Source of the DNA: an uncultured Planctomycetaceae bacterium
GTDB lineage: Bacteria; Planctomycetota; Planctomycetia; Planctomycetales; Planctomycetaceae
Direction of reading: 5' to 3'
Length of the DNA stretch: 29,204 bases
Assembly (NCBI GenBank): GCA_903921605.1
Contig: CAIXQV010000871.1
Coordinates: forward strand, 1-29,204
Below the pieces are notes generated by a model. It was not told the DNA's origin. It worked only from the letters and a program-made list of their open reading frames with translations, and ran no database searches. Below are positions 1-10,026 of this stretch, one piece after another. A program made the position numbers and the translations under genes. Each line of letters begins with the position of its first letter. Within the stretch, counting starts at the first letter, position 1.

Positions 1-3000
1 ACCACGCCTGTAACCAGGCGTGATCGAACTCGATATTGCCGCTGACATCAGCCCCGTTCAGCCCAGCTTGGATAAAATATGACGAAGACGCCGCTGTTGT
101 GGTGAGCCAGGCATTCACTTGTGCCGGAGTAAGCTGCATCCGTCCGGTAACGTATTGAACTTTCGTCCAGGGCATCTCGGTGATCTGAGTTCCCAGAAGA
201 TTGGCCTGGTCCCAGGCATTTCCGGACCTCGACGCCAATGTTCCGTCAGCACCCTTCTTGAGACCGCGATATCCCTCGTACTCGATGTTGTTTCTGATCG
301 ATCTAAACGCATCCTCGACCTCTCTTGTTCGATATTGATAGTCGACAACGGCGACACCTGACTGCGATAGTCTCTTAAACCATGGACGAAGAGAGTCAAC
401 CCGCCAAACTGTTGGAACCGTAAAACCGTTAGCGGTGGAAAGAGCTACTATCGAATTGTCTGAGCTGTCAAAACCGACCAGATCCGCTCGACGATCATTA
501 TTAACATCCACAGCTACGCTGTTGGCCGGCATCAATACGGCCTGCCATGCGGTTCCTGCAGGTGCTGATTCGAACTTCCCTGAACCGGTAATTGCTACCT
601 GGAAGCCGCCAGAGACGGGAGCAATCAGATCGTCTCGGCCGTCGGCGTTCATGTCGGCTACCTGAATGATTGTCGCGGCATTTGCGTTGTTCAGAAATGC
701 CGGAACATTCCACGACTGCATCAGGAACGAAGTTCCGGTCGATATTCCAACTGTCCATTCGGTGCTGTTCCCGTTGCGGTACACAAGATCTTTGCGCCCA
801 TCACCGTTAACATCTGCGATCACCGTTGGTGCCGCGTTGCCGACACTAATCTCTGATGAACTCCATGTGCTTCGCTCGAAAAATGTTCCATTTGAAAGTG
901 AGACAACCCACTGTTGTCGTACAGAGTTAAACGCTGCGATATCATCTCGGCGGTCGCCGTTAAAATCTCCGACGAAATAGCCGGACCAGTCCGATGTGCC
1001 AACGGGTGAAGTCAGCGCTGGCACAGAGATCGAGAATCCCTCTGACCACTGTGAAATGCGACCCTCCACGTGAGTGCGAGCGAAGATGGTATACTGGCCC
1101 GTCGCGAGAGAAGTGAGACTTGTAGTCAGCGTCGCTGTCGAATTGTCGTCCGCTGTGAGATTGAGATCCTGTACTACCGTGGATGGTGTATTGCCCAAAC
1201 CATTTCGTACAACTTTCAATTCGTAACGACGATTGAGACTGATGACTGAAGAAACAGGTTTCCAGGAGAGAACTCGAGTTTGCACATTCCATGAGAATGC
1301 CGGCAGATCAGGATTCAGCAAGCCGTTGACGGGCGTTAGTACTCTCTCGAATGCGTTCTGTGTTGTTGAACGCATGACCGCCCACGTGCTCGAATCCATG
1401 TCCGGTTGAAGAAGATCATCGCGGCCATCTCCGTTAAAATCGCCGACAAGGATCGATGACAACACTCCGGCGCTGACGAAGTTTGTTGGCTGAGTAGAGA
1501 ATGCGTCCCACGCCGCCGTTTCAAGATCTGTCGATTCATTGGCGTAAACCTGGATTTGGCCGTTCAGGCTACTTCGTACCAGCAGGTCCGTTCTGTTGTC
1601 GCCGTTAAAGTCTCCTCGAAATGGCCCGGTTAGATTGGCTGGGGTTACTGCTGATCGAACCCCGTTGGCCTGCAGAGGATTGACGCTGCTCCCGTTGAAA
1701 TAAAAGACAGGCCCCTGCTTCCATGCAACGGAACTCGTGGCAGAAGTGCGTTGTCCAACATCGACGCGGTAGAGCCCGGGACTATAGTCGCTGCGAAGAG
1801 CGTAGGTTCTGTTTGTCGTAGAGTTGGCGGCAAAGAATGTTTGTTCGCGAACTACGTCGCGATCTGGCTGCTCGATATTTACGAATCTTATGTCGTAGAA
1901 CCCGCTGGCGGCGTTAAACCAGCGGATGACGGTCCGGTGGTCCTCCGTGGAGATGCGAATATCGGAAACTGCTGACGTCGAGGGCAACGGCGGAATGACA
2001 AAGTTTCCCGACGACATTGTCGAGACAGAGCCGCGCAAGATTGCATCCACAGTGGCAACGTAAGATCCTGGCGTCAGCGATTTGTCTGGCTGAAAATACG
2101 GAACAGTAAGTCCCTGTTGGTCAATCTCAGAAATGGTCGGAGAATTCATATTAAAGACCCTCAGTCGATATGAAATTGCTGCAGAGTGGTCCGTCCATTC
2201 GATGCGGGGTCGATGGCTGTCGCTGTTTGGTGTCAGGCGAACCAGGATTTGTGAAAAGGCTGACAATGAAAAAGTCAGATCCTGAGAATATGTGCCGACT
2301 TCTCCGTTGGCCCAAACGGGTCGAACCCGAGCGCGGTAGGTATTGCCTTCCCAGAACCGATGATCCAGAGAGAAGAACTCACTTTGGCTGATTTGTGCGA
2401 CAATCGTGGAATTGACGGCTGACAGATCTGCTCTGACATTCTCAACAACCACGTCATATCGGGTCGCACTGGCCACTCGATCCCACATCAGTTGATGACC
2501 AGTGTGAGTCTGAATCAGGACCGGCGCAACTGGTTGATAAGTGGTTGCTGTGACAATAAATCTCTCTGAATTGGAAGCCTGATTAGGTCCTGACGCATTT
2601 GATTGGTCGAAGGCTTTCACAGTGGCGGTGTAGGCGCCCGCCGACATTCTGGGGAAGGAGAAACGCGGTTCTGTCACTCGCTCTTTTGACCTGACAACTG
2701 CCGTTGTGCCATCGATGCGTGTTACTGTGACCTCATAGCTGGTGGCCCATGTGATGGGAGACCATTCGAGATTTTTAACACCATTGACCTGAATGCCGAC
2801 AGGACCGGAACTTATAACAGGTTTGTAAGTCGCACTGGAGACCCTGAAGGTACGTGAAACACTCCAGTCCGAAGCAATTCCAGCGGCGTTGAAAGATCGA
2901 ACCCGCGCGGAAAAGTCTCCGATGGGAAGAAATGCGCCTTTGTACTCAGAATCGTGAACCGTGGCTCTGGTGACTGTCGTGGATCCAGCCTGCACAATCT

Positions 3001-3862
3001 CCACTTCATAGCGGACCGCATTCTTTTCACGAGTCCACATAAGAGCGCCGCCACTACTGACGGCCGTGGATGAACTGGTGATTTCAGGAGAACTCGTCTC
3101 GTTGCCTGTGACCACAAACTCTAATGCCTGTGACCATGTTGTCGGCTGATTGAGGCTTCTTACGCGAACCCGGTACTCGCCTGCCGGCAGATCGTGTTCA
3201 AGTACGTTTCCCCTGACTGCTCGCGGAATCGTATCCGAGATCTGTGACCATCCTGTCGCTGACTTCTGATCAATCCATACATAGTAGTCGTTGGTGCCGG
3301 GGATCGAAGTCCACGATAGACTCATCGAACGGTCTGTGACAGGCCGAGTTGTTGTTAAGGAAGAGAGTCGTTGTCCGGAGATCGTCAGGATCTCAGGCGC
3401 CCGTTGCTCGATGCTGAAGGACACTGAAACCGGTGTTGATACAACATTGCTAGCGTTACGTGCGGCTATGAAGACGGAATACATCCCTGGTGCGAGTGGC
3501 TCCGTTACTCGATAAGTTTCGACTTGGCCCACCGGAACGGTGCTGAGTCGACCAAGCTCGCTGATCACTGTTTGTAGACCACCAGATACAAGACCGGTGC
3601 GGTTGATGACGACATCGAAACTCACGGCAGGATCTGTGTCCTGAGCCGGATGAGCCCACTGAATCGTGATCGGGGTTTGGCTTACGTCTATAGCAGGCAG
3701 TCCGGGTGACATTACAAGTAGTTGACGTGCTTCGAGTACTTCGCCTGGAGTAGCAATCTGGTTGAAGTGGTGCCGTAAGCGGCCTCGCGAGGTTCGACCA
3801 GCCAGCCCGAATTCGAAAAGACTGCGCAGTCGAGCCAAAACAGCTTTGCTTGAGCGTGACAC
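1..3862 (-). CDS. Giant LEPR-XLL surface protein with Fn3-like, FG-GAP and transglutaminase-like domains (3' end outside window)
   Basis: I translated this frame in full and it is open from a GTG at 3862 to the window edge (1287 codons, no stop). The GTG is preceded by GTGAGG 8 nt upstream, and an in-frame TAA lies at 3887-3889. Residues 43-49 read LEARQLL, the LEPR-XLL type motif found near the N-terminus of large planctomycete surface proteins. About seven Fn3-like units of roughly 100 residues follow, each with a W near the start and a Y-x-V/L strand (for example SLSWTSIPGTNDYYVW). Then come two FG-GAP/VCBS loops (DFNGDNRTD, DFNGDGRDD), one more Fn3-like unit and four further loops (DFNGDRRDD, DVNGDGRKD, DMNADGRDD, DVNNDRRAD). 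The last ~120 residues resemble transglutaminase-like domains (GADGTL, WDQANLL, YVTGRM, FDHAWLQAW). The likely role is calcium-stabilised surface adhesion or scaffolding. The domain calls are by eye. Confidence 0.85.
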   Translation of the reverse strand, partial: MSRSSKAVLARLRSLFEFGLAGRTSRGRLRHHFNQIATPGEVLEARQLLVMSPGLPAIDVSQTPITIQWAHPAQDTDPAVSFDVVINRTGLVSGGLQTVISELGRLSTVPVGQVETYRVTEPLAPGMYSVFIAARNASNVVSTPVSVSFSIEQRAPEILTISGQRLSSLTTTRPVTDRSMSLSWTSIPGTNDYYVWIDQKSATGWSQISDTIPRAVRGNVLEHDLPAGEYRVRVRSLNQPTTWSQALEFVVTGNETSSPEITSSSTAVSSGGALMWTREKNAVRYEVEIVQAGSTTVTRATVHDSEYKGAFLPIGDFSARVRSFNAAGIASDWSVSRTFRVSSATYKPVISSGPVGIQVNGVKNLEWSPITWATSYEVTVTRIDGTTAVVRSKERVTEPRFSFPRMSAGAYTATVKAFDQSNASGPNQASNSERFIVTATTYQPVAPVLIQTHTGHQLMWDRVASATRYDVVVENVRADLSAVNSTIVAQISQSEFFSLDHRFWEGNTYRARVRPVWANGEVGTYSQDLTFSLSAFSQILVRLTPNSDSHRPRIEWTDHSAAISYRLRVFNMNSPTISEIDQQGLTVPYFQPDKSLTPGSYVATVDAILRGSVSTMSSGNFVIPPLPSTSAVSDIRISTEDHRTVIRWFNAASGFYDIRFVNIEQPDRDVVREQTFFAANSTTNRTYALRSDYSPGLYRVDVGQRTSATSSVAWKQGPVFYFNGSSVNPLQANGVRSAVTPANLTGPFRGDFNGDNRTDLLVRSSLNGQIQVYANESTDLETAAWDAFSTQPTNFVSAGVLSSILVGDFNGDGRDDLLQPDMDSSTWAVMRSTTQNAFERVLTPVNGLLNPDLPAFSWNVQTRVLSWKPVSSVISLNRRYELKVVRNGLGNTPSTVVQDLNLTADDNSTATLTTSLTSLATGQYTIFARTHVEGRISQWSEGFSISVPALTSPVGTSDWSGYFVGDFNGDRRDDIAAFNSVRQQWVVSLSNGTFFERSTWSSSEISVGNAAPTVIADVNGDGRKDLVYRNGNSTEWTVGISTGTSFLMQSWNVPAFLNNANAATIIQVADMNADGRDDLIAPVSGGFQVAITGSGKFESAPAGTAWQAVLMPANSVAVDVNNDRRADLVGFDSSDNSIVALSTANGFTVPTVWRVDSLRPWFKRLSQSGVAVVDYQYRTREVEDAFRSIRNNIEYEGYRGLKKGADGTLASRSGNAWDQANLLGTQITEMPWTKVQYVTGRMQLTPAQVNAWLTTTAASSSYFIQAGLNGADVSGNIEFDHAWLQAW

Positions 3863-4303
3863 AGCATAAACCTCACTAGTGGACGTTTAGTAAAGCTCAT
3901 TCCGTTGATCTATACCCATGCCCAGGTCCATGGCACGGAGTGGGGACGGGGGATAAAGCTACCCTATATATAGTGCTTGTCAAGCGAAAGCGTGCGTGGA
4001 GGTTGTTTTGATTATCCAGGTGCCAATCGCTCGGTCAGCTCGGGGTTTACACCCCGTCATAAGCCTATGCGGTGTTCCCGAGATACGAATGTGTTCTGGC
4101 CAGTCCTGTCCCGGGCTTCCTTATGCGAGTCTGATTCGCGATCATTGAGGTTAACGGCAGATAGAAAAAAACGTTGAGCTTTAGGCGTTAGCCAAATCGA
4201 CAGGATGAATCGGCTAGCGACTCAGGCTCAGGTTAGTAGAGACCGGTCACTTCATTTCTGCCGCTCGCAGTACTGATTGATGACCTTTTATGACAGGACG
4301 ACA
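3863..4303. other. Divergent intergenic region, no gene seen
   Basis: About 440 bp separate the minus-strand surface protein from the plus-strand kinase. Apart from the candidate promoter at 3956-3983 I see only short open frames with no recognisable product. No tRNA-like or terminator-like structure was noticed. Confidence 0.5.
3956..3983 (-). promoter_or_regulatory. Candidate sigma-70-type promoter of the giant surface protein gene
   Basis: On the minus strand a perfect TTGACA (3983-3978) is followed after 16 nt by TAGCTT (3961-3956). This would start transcription near 3949 and leave an 85-90 nt leader before the GTG at 3862. The -35 element is convincing and the -10 element is weak. Confidence 0.35.
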
Positions 4304-5254
4304 ATGCCAGCTTTGGTTCCGGAAGATGATGGCCTGATTCTTGGTATCGATGGTGGTGGTACCAAGACCGTCGCGTTGCTCGCAAAACGAAACACTCCCG
4401 ATGTCATCCTCGGAGAGGGAATCAGTGGGCCATCGAATCAGCGGGCCGTCGGGCCTCGCATGGCGATGAATCATCTGGATCTGGCAGTGCAGGCCGCGTT
4501 TGATGCGGCAGGTCTGGAACGACAGACTGTCGAAGCCGCCTGTTTGGGCCTCGCCGGTGCTGATCGACAATCAGATCGCAGCGTGGTCGAAGACTGGTCC
4601 CAGGGAACTCGCCTGGCGTTTAAAGTTCAGGTGGTCAATGATGCCATGCCGTTGTTGTATGTCGGTAATGCTCCTGGCTATGGGATTGCTCTGATCGCCG
4701 GCACCGGATCTTTGGCCTGGGGCTGTAATGCTCAAAATCAAATCGCGCGCAGCGGAGGATGGGGTTATCTGTTTGGTGATGAGGGCAGCGCGTATGCTTT
4801 GGGGCGATCTATTCTGCAGGCAGTGACATGGAGTTATGACGGTCGCGGCCCGGACACCTGTCTGCTGAATGAGGTGACTCAGGCCCTGAAGATTGAATCG
4901 GCGGCGGAGATCATTACCGCCGTTTACTCCAATGAGATTCCTCGCGCGGTGATCGCCGGGCTCGCGCCACTGGTGTTTGATGCGGCCGACCGAATGGACG
5001 TCGTCTCCTGCGATATTCTGAATGGTGCGGCTGTTGAGCTCGCAGCGATGGTCGTCTCGGTGGCTCGAAGATTGGACCTTGTTGAAGGCGTGGCTTTATC
5101 ACTGACGGGAAGTGTGCTGTTGCAGCAGGCGAAGTTCCGGACGATGGTCCTCGATGCGATTGCTTCTCGAGGCGTCCGTGTTAGTTCCGCAGTGCTGGTG
5201 GAAGCTGCAGCGCGAGGAGCGTTGAAGATGGCCAGTGCACTTGCAGTGCGATGA
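4304..5254 (+). CDS. BadF/BadG/BcrA/BcrD-type ATPase, N-acetylglucosamine kinase-like
   Basis: This 316-residue protein has the ASKHA (actin-like) sugar kinase layout. The phosphate-1 loop is LGIDGGGTKT at residues 13-22. The second phosphate loop is AGTGSLAWG near residue 132, followed by GGWGYLFGDEGSAYALG near 150. A C-terminal LTGSVLL sits near 268. These match the BadF/BcrA family, whose stand-alone members phosphorylate N-acetylglucosamine or related amino sugars in the cytoplasm, for example during cell-wall or chitin sugar salvage. I chose ATG 4304 because AGGA lies 5 nt upstream and the first loop then falls at a normal distance from the start. TTG 4277 and ATG 4280 are in frame but lack a ribosome-binding site. 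The substrate is inferred from family only. No transporter or deacetylase gene is adjacent. Confidence 0.85.
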   Translation: MPALVPEDDGLILGIDGGGTKTVALLAKRNTPDVILGEGISGPSNQRAVGPRMAMNHLDLAVQAAFDAAGLERQTVEAACLGLAGADRQSDRSVVEDWSQGTRLAFKVQVVNDAMPLLYVGNAPGYGIALIAGTGSLAWGCNAQNQIARSGGWGYLFGDEGSAYALGRSILQAVTWSYDGRGPDTCLLNEVTQALKIESAAEIITAVYSNEIPRAVIAGLAPLVFDAADRMDVVSCDILNGAAVELAAMVVSVARRLDLVEGVALSLTGSVLLQQAKFRTMVLDAIASRGVRVSSAVLVEAAARGALKMASALAVR

Positions 5255-5401
5255 GGCAGGACTTATCGAAGTCGCTGGGGCTTGAATCGGCAATTTCTGC
5301 CGTTGTGCAGGCGAAGATTGCTCTGTCCGGAATTTTTGCAGATCGTCAAAATTCCGGCCGGTCTTCTGCAGGCGGTTGGTCCAATCGAGTATCAAGCGAT
5401 T

Positions 5402-5468
5402 TCGTTTAACGGCTAACCGCAGGCGTCGGCGAATCGGTCAAAGTCGCCTTCGGCTTGCCGTTAAACGA
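5402..5468. repeat. 12-bp perfect inverted repeat with 43-nt loop (REP-like candidate)
   Basis: TCGTTTAACGGC (5402-5413) is matched by GCCGTTAAACGA (5457-5468). The loop contains a second GGCG/CGCC complement. The element lies between the kinase and the lipoprotein gene. It has no T-tract, so it does not look like an ordinary intrinsic terminator. It could be a dispersed palindromic unit or a processed RNA structure. Confidence 0.6.
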
Positions 5469-5526
5469 GCAAATCATCAAGCCGCTTGCACCGAGTGATT
5501 GCCCGGAAACATCGCTGTGATCTTCT

Positions 5527-6507
5527 ATGAGCGTTGCACCCATGGATTCCACCACGACAATTGAGCTATGGCGTTTTTTGAAATGGTATTTCAGACTGCG
5601 GTTGGCAGCGGCCATTCTCGTTTTCTTTGCCGTTGCATTGTCCGGCTGTGCATCCACGCCATACTCATATGGCTCAGCTGCTCGGTACCGTTCTTCGCCC
5701 GAACTGGCTGCTCGCACCGAAGTGCAAATGGAGCGAGGTCGTCCACATAAGGCGATCGACACCTTTGGCTGGGCCTGGGGAATTCCGTCAAAGATCCTGC
5801 TGTGGGATCGTCGGGTTGAGAATCATCGGATTGATGCCCACACGGAAACGCAGTTGGCGACCTATTTGGGTGAGAATGAACTTTCAACGGTCAAAGTTCG
5901 ACTCAATCAATACCATCCGCGAGAAGACTGGCATCGATTGGTCGCGAACAAATCTGTCGGAGCAGGCTGGCGATATACGGTGGGTGCGGTTTCCGTCGCC
6001 GTCGAAGCGATTTTCCCCGGGCGATTGTTTGGCGGTGACCATTACAACCCCTATACGAACACGATTCATCTCTATTCAAATGCGCCTGCGATTGCTTTGC
6101 ACGAAGCCGGACACGCGAAAGATTTTGCTCGCCGAAAATGGAAAGGCACTTACGCCGCAGCAAGAATTCTTCCCATCGTTCCCTTGATCCAGGAAGCAAT
6201 CGCCACCAGTGACGCGTTGGGTTATCTGGAGGCGAGAGAAAATGTCAGTGCCCAACAGGAGGCTTACGAGATTCTGTATCCGGCCTACGGGACATACGTC
6301 GGAGCAGAAATAAAAGCATTGGGGCCATTCGGAGTTGTCATCGGCGCCCTCGGCGGCCACGCCATCGGGCGGTGGAAATCCTGGAAACTCGAAGAACAGC
6401 GAGAAGAGGAAGAGCGGCGGCAGACTCGACTCCAGCAATCGCAGAACTATTCTGTGCCGGGAATTAAGCTCCACCAGCAATCAAGTGCTCTGAGTGAAAC
6501 CCCATGA
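5527..6507 (+). CDS. Predicted lipoprotein with HEAGH metallopeptidase-like motif
   Basis: The 326-residue product has basic residues, a hydrophobic segment (about residues 25-38) and a lipobox ending LSGC at Cys41, so it is probably lipid-anchored on the far side of the cytoplasmic membrane. Residues 192-196 read HEAGH within ALHEAGHAKDFARR, the zinc-binding and catalytic helix pattern of HExxH proteins. The downstream glutamate-rich helix (about 225-245, ARENVSAQQEAYE) could supply a third ligand. A hydrophobic glycine-rich stretch (about 258-280) and a charged coiled-coil-like tail (EEQREEEERRQTR) follow. I do not recognise the family beyond this motif. Protease activity is an inference, since related HEAGH proteins may only bind metal. 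The start is uncertain: ATG 5542 is also in frame and neither has a clear ribosome-binding site. Confidence 0.75.
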   Translation: MSVAPMDSTTTIELWRFLKWYFRLRLAAAILVFFAVALSGCASTPYSYGSAARYRSSPELAARTEVQMERGRPHKAIDTFGWAWGIPSKILLWDRRVENHRIDAHTETQLATYLGENELSTVKVRLNQYHPREDWHRLVANKSVGAGWRYTVGAVSVAVEAIFPGRLFGGDHYNPYTNTIHLYSNAPAIALHEAGHAKDFARRKWKGTYAAARILPIVPLIQEAIATSDALGYLEARENVSAQQEAYEILYPAYGTYVGAEIKALGPFGVVIGALGGHAIGRWKSWKLEEQREEEERRQTRLQQSQNYSVPGIKLHQQSSALSETP

Positions 6508-7515
6508 TCTGTGGTTAGGCAAACGTGTTCATTCTTCATTGATGATGAAGAGAACTGTCCGCCACCTCAATTTTTCTAGGTGAGTCCCATTATTCCGAGT
6601 GATGTCTGCCCCAACAGAAGTGGTGTTATCGAACATGTTCGCTCGATAGACCGTTCCAAAATTCGGATGGCGGCTGACCTTGGTCCCACTTCTCTTCCCG
6701 AGCGACTCGACTTCAAGATTGTTCTATGAATGCGACAGATGCATTACGCATGCAGCTGGGCCGCTATTCTGGCATCAACTAAAAATAATCTTCAGGAATG
6801 GCGCCGTTTGATTTTGCCGAAAGCCGCCCGCTTACTCCGCATGTTCTCGCCGATTGACACTCCACCTCGGCAGAGCCGAGAATGCTTGGGGACGGTTCGC
6901 ACAGGTATACGTGCAAAAGGCATCAGTGAACCGTGCATAAAAAACAATTCGACGAGCGGCTACTCTTGGCCGTGATACTTGAGCGTTTTTTGCACCTCAA
7001 CTGCCGATCGCGGCCGCTGACATAGACCAGCACGTTTATTGGCACAGGCTTCGATCGAAGCGAACGCAGTGTTCTGAAAAATCGCCAGCGAATAACAACG
7101 TTTGGGAAGAACCAGCTATGGCTACCATCCAACCTCAAAAGATTTCTCGAGAAGATCCACGTTCAGCATTCTGTCCGATGCATCTTCAAATCCTCAACAA
7201 GTTTCAATTGCTGGCCAAACTGCAAAGCCCGAAACCCATTTTGTAAAACCGGTAAACATCCTGATCGATAAGCCGTAAAAAGCTAACGAGATCGAAGCCA
7301 GTTCAAAGAGTCCGCGCACTGCGGAAGCCGAACTCAAACGGAGATTTGGTAGCCCAGAAATCTCAACGGAGTCATGCTTGAGGTAGAACGCAGTTTCGAA
7401 CGCTGCGGGTGATTGCCACGCAACGAGAAACTACGCAGACAGACCCGAACGAGCGGACAGTGATGCCACTGCGCGGAGAGCAGAAAACACCGAAAACTTG
7501 AAACTCAAGGCGCGC
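6508..7515. other. About 1 kb without a convincing gene, downstream of the 16S unit
   Basis: I find no tRNA, no recognisable protein and no mobile-element ends here. Small open frames exist: a 42-codon ATG frame at 7118-7246 with GGAAGA about 8 nt upstream, and a GTG frame at 6580-6729 followed after one TGA by a further 81 codons in the same frame (to 6975). None has a recognisable product. The palindrome CGAACATGTTCG is at about 6631-6642. The stretch may be decayed coding sequence. Confidence 0.5.
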
Positions 7516-7552
7516 AAAAAAAGACGGCTGTCGATTTCTCGACAGCCGTCTT
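7516..7552 (-). terminator. Intrinsic terminator of the 16S rRNA unit
   Basis: A perfect 14-bp stem, AAGACGGCTGTCGA (7521-7534) with TCGACAGCCGTCTT (7539-7552), encloses a 4-nt loop. Read on the minus strand it runs into a T-tract formed by the A-run at 7516-7522. It lies about 95 nt past the 16S 3' end and no tRNA, 23S or 5S gene lies between, so the transcript ends after 16S. Confidence 0.9.
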
Positions 7553-7609
7553 AGTATAAACAGATTGAGTAGTGAGCTGAGTTTTGACGCGAATCGTTTT
7601 TAATTGATG

Positions 7610-7633
7610 ATCACAGTTCGTTAGAACTGTGAT
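7610..7633 (-). other. Hairpin in the 16S trailer
   Basis: ATCACAGTTC (7610-7619) pairs with GAACTGTGAT (7624-7633) around a GTTA loop, 12 nt beyond the 16S 3' end on the minus strand. It lacks a T-tract, so a role in 3' processing is more likely than termination. That role is inferred. Confidence 0.5.
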
Positions 7634-7635
7634 GG

Positions 7636-9161
<1,526 letters not shown>

Positions 9162-9212
9162 TATGCTTGACCGAAGGTTTCCCAACGGTTGATAGCAAAA
9201 GGTAAGATCTCT

Positions 9213-9241
9213 GTTTGCCGTCCCGGTCCAGGACGGCGAAC
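9213..9241 (-). other. Leader hairpin upstream of 16S
   Basis: GTTTGCCGTCC (9213-9223) pairs with GGACGGCGAAC (9231-9241), with one T-G pair in an 11-bp stem and a 7-nt loop. It lies between the boxA-like element and the mature 16S 5' end, where rRNA leaders commonly fold for processing and assembly. There is no T-tract. Confidence 0.5.
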
Positions 9242-9287
9242 AAACAATTCGTTAGCCAAAACTCAAAGGCTCACATACTCAATCATG

Positions 9288-9300
9288 TTGTCAAAGATCA
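9288..9300 (-). promoter_or_regulatory. boxA-like rRNA antitermination element
   Basis: The minus strand reads TGATCTTTGACAA, close to the E. coli rrn boxA TGCTCTTTAACAA (2 mismatches of 13). It sits about 75 nt inside the predicted transcript and about 127 nt before mature 16S, the usual place for NusB/S10 binding. It could be misread as a -35 element (TTGACA), but no -10 lies at the right distance. Confidence 0.6.
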
Positions 9301-9380
9301 TCACTAATCGAAGAGCTTTTGGGCTCCGTAACCAGTTGGCTTCTTTTCAGTTGCCATCGGTGTCGGTCAGCGAGGGAGGC

Positions 9381-9408
9381 AGTGTATCGGGGTTTGGAGA
9401 ACTGTCAA
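9381..9408 (-). promoter_or_regulatory. 16S rRNA promoter (TTGACA-16-TACACT)
   Basis: On the minus strand TTGACA (9408-9403) and TACACT (9386-9381) are separated by 16 nt, followed by a GC-rich discriminator. The predicted start near 9374 gives a leader of about 213 nt to mature 16S. The -35 begins only 10 bp after the stop codon of the upstream DUF983 gene. Confidence 0.7.
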
Positions 9409-9418
9409 TCCTTCTGTC

Positions 9419-9865
9419 TCAATTTTCTTTTGAGCTTTCTGGATCTTGTTCTTTGGTCAATTCCGATCGCTGCTCCAGTGCCCCTGTTCTGTCAAAATAA
9501 CAGTCGAAGGACAGCCACAGTGATCGGGCATAACGGAAGAAAACAACAGGGAAAAAGACACAAAATGTCGCCAATCCTGGAATAAGCCATCCGCGGCCGA
9601 TTCCGATGACGAAGTGCAGGATGATGTAGGTCCAGGTTGTGAGAAGGGTGGTCAATCCGTAGTTGATATAGGTTGACCCAAGAAAATAGCCGGGATCTCT
9701 TTCAAAACGAAACCCACATTGGTCACACGTTTCGTTCATCCGGAGCATGCCTGAGAACAGCTGCCCCTTTCCGCACATCGGGCATTTCAAAGATGTGGCT
9801 CTTAAAAATGCCTGGCCAACAGAATCCGGTGGGGCAGTCATGATTGGGCGAGAGTCTTGATCCAT
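9419..9865 (-). CDS. DUF983 family zinc-ribbon membrane protein
   Basis: The 148-residue protein has an N-terminal zinc ribbon, CPMCG (Cys28, Cys31) and CDQCG (Cys47, Cys50), with KGQLF after the first knuckle as is usual for DUF983. Two hydrophobic segments follow (about 70-90 and 93-115), ending in a charged Glu/Lys/Ser-rich tail. This is the whole DUF983 architecture. The biochemical function of the family is not established. ATG 9865 is used, and an internal ATG at residue 9 (9841) is possible. The gene ends 10 bp before the 16S promoter. It is co-directional with the Nif3-like gene, but the gap is 161 bp, so operon membership is uncertain. Confidence 0.88.
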   Translation of the reverse strand: MDQDSRPIMTAPPDSVGQAFLRATSLKCPMCGKGQLFSGMLRMNETCDQCGFRFERDPGYFLGSTYINYGLTTLLTTWTYIILHFVIGIGRGWLIPGLATFCVFFPVVFFRYARSLWLSFDCYFDRTGALEQRSELTKEQDPESSKEN

Positions 9866-10026
9866 GTCTTGGTGCGACCTTTTTTCAGGGTTCGACTGTT
9901 GAGAGGGAAGTCAGCTCGCATTGGAGCAGTCCGATCCTCGTTCTTGCCAGTCGATCTCTCGTGATTTACTTGCCGCCGGAATTCCGAGAGGCGGTTTCGC
10001 CATAATCGGGAGGTGAGAGAGTCCGC

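Noticed and set aside
3712..3900. Minus-strand 62-codon frame starting ATG at 3900
   Set aside because: It overlaps the N-terminus of the giant surface protein in another phase; only the GTG 3862 frame carries the LEPR-XLL-like motif and stays open.
6631..6642. Palindrome CGAACATGTTCG as a LexA (Cheo-type) operator
   Set aside because: The half-sites GAAC and GTTC are separated by 2 nt rather than the 4 nt of that operator, and no SOS gene is adjacent.
9283..9295. TTGACA within the boxA-like element as a second 16S promoter
   Set aside because: No acceptable -10 element lies 15-19 nt downstream, and the extended match is to boxA.
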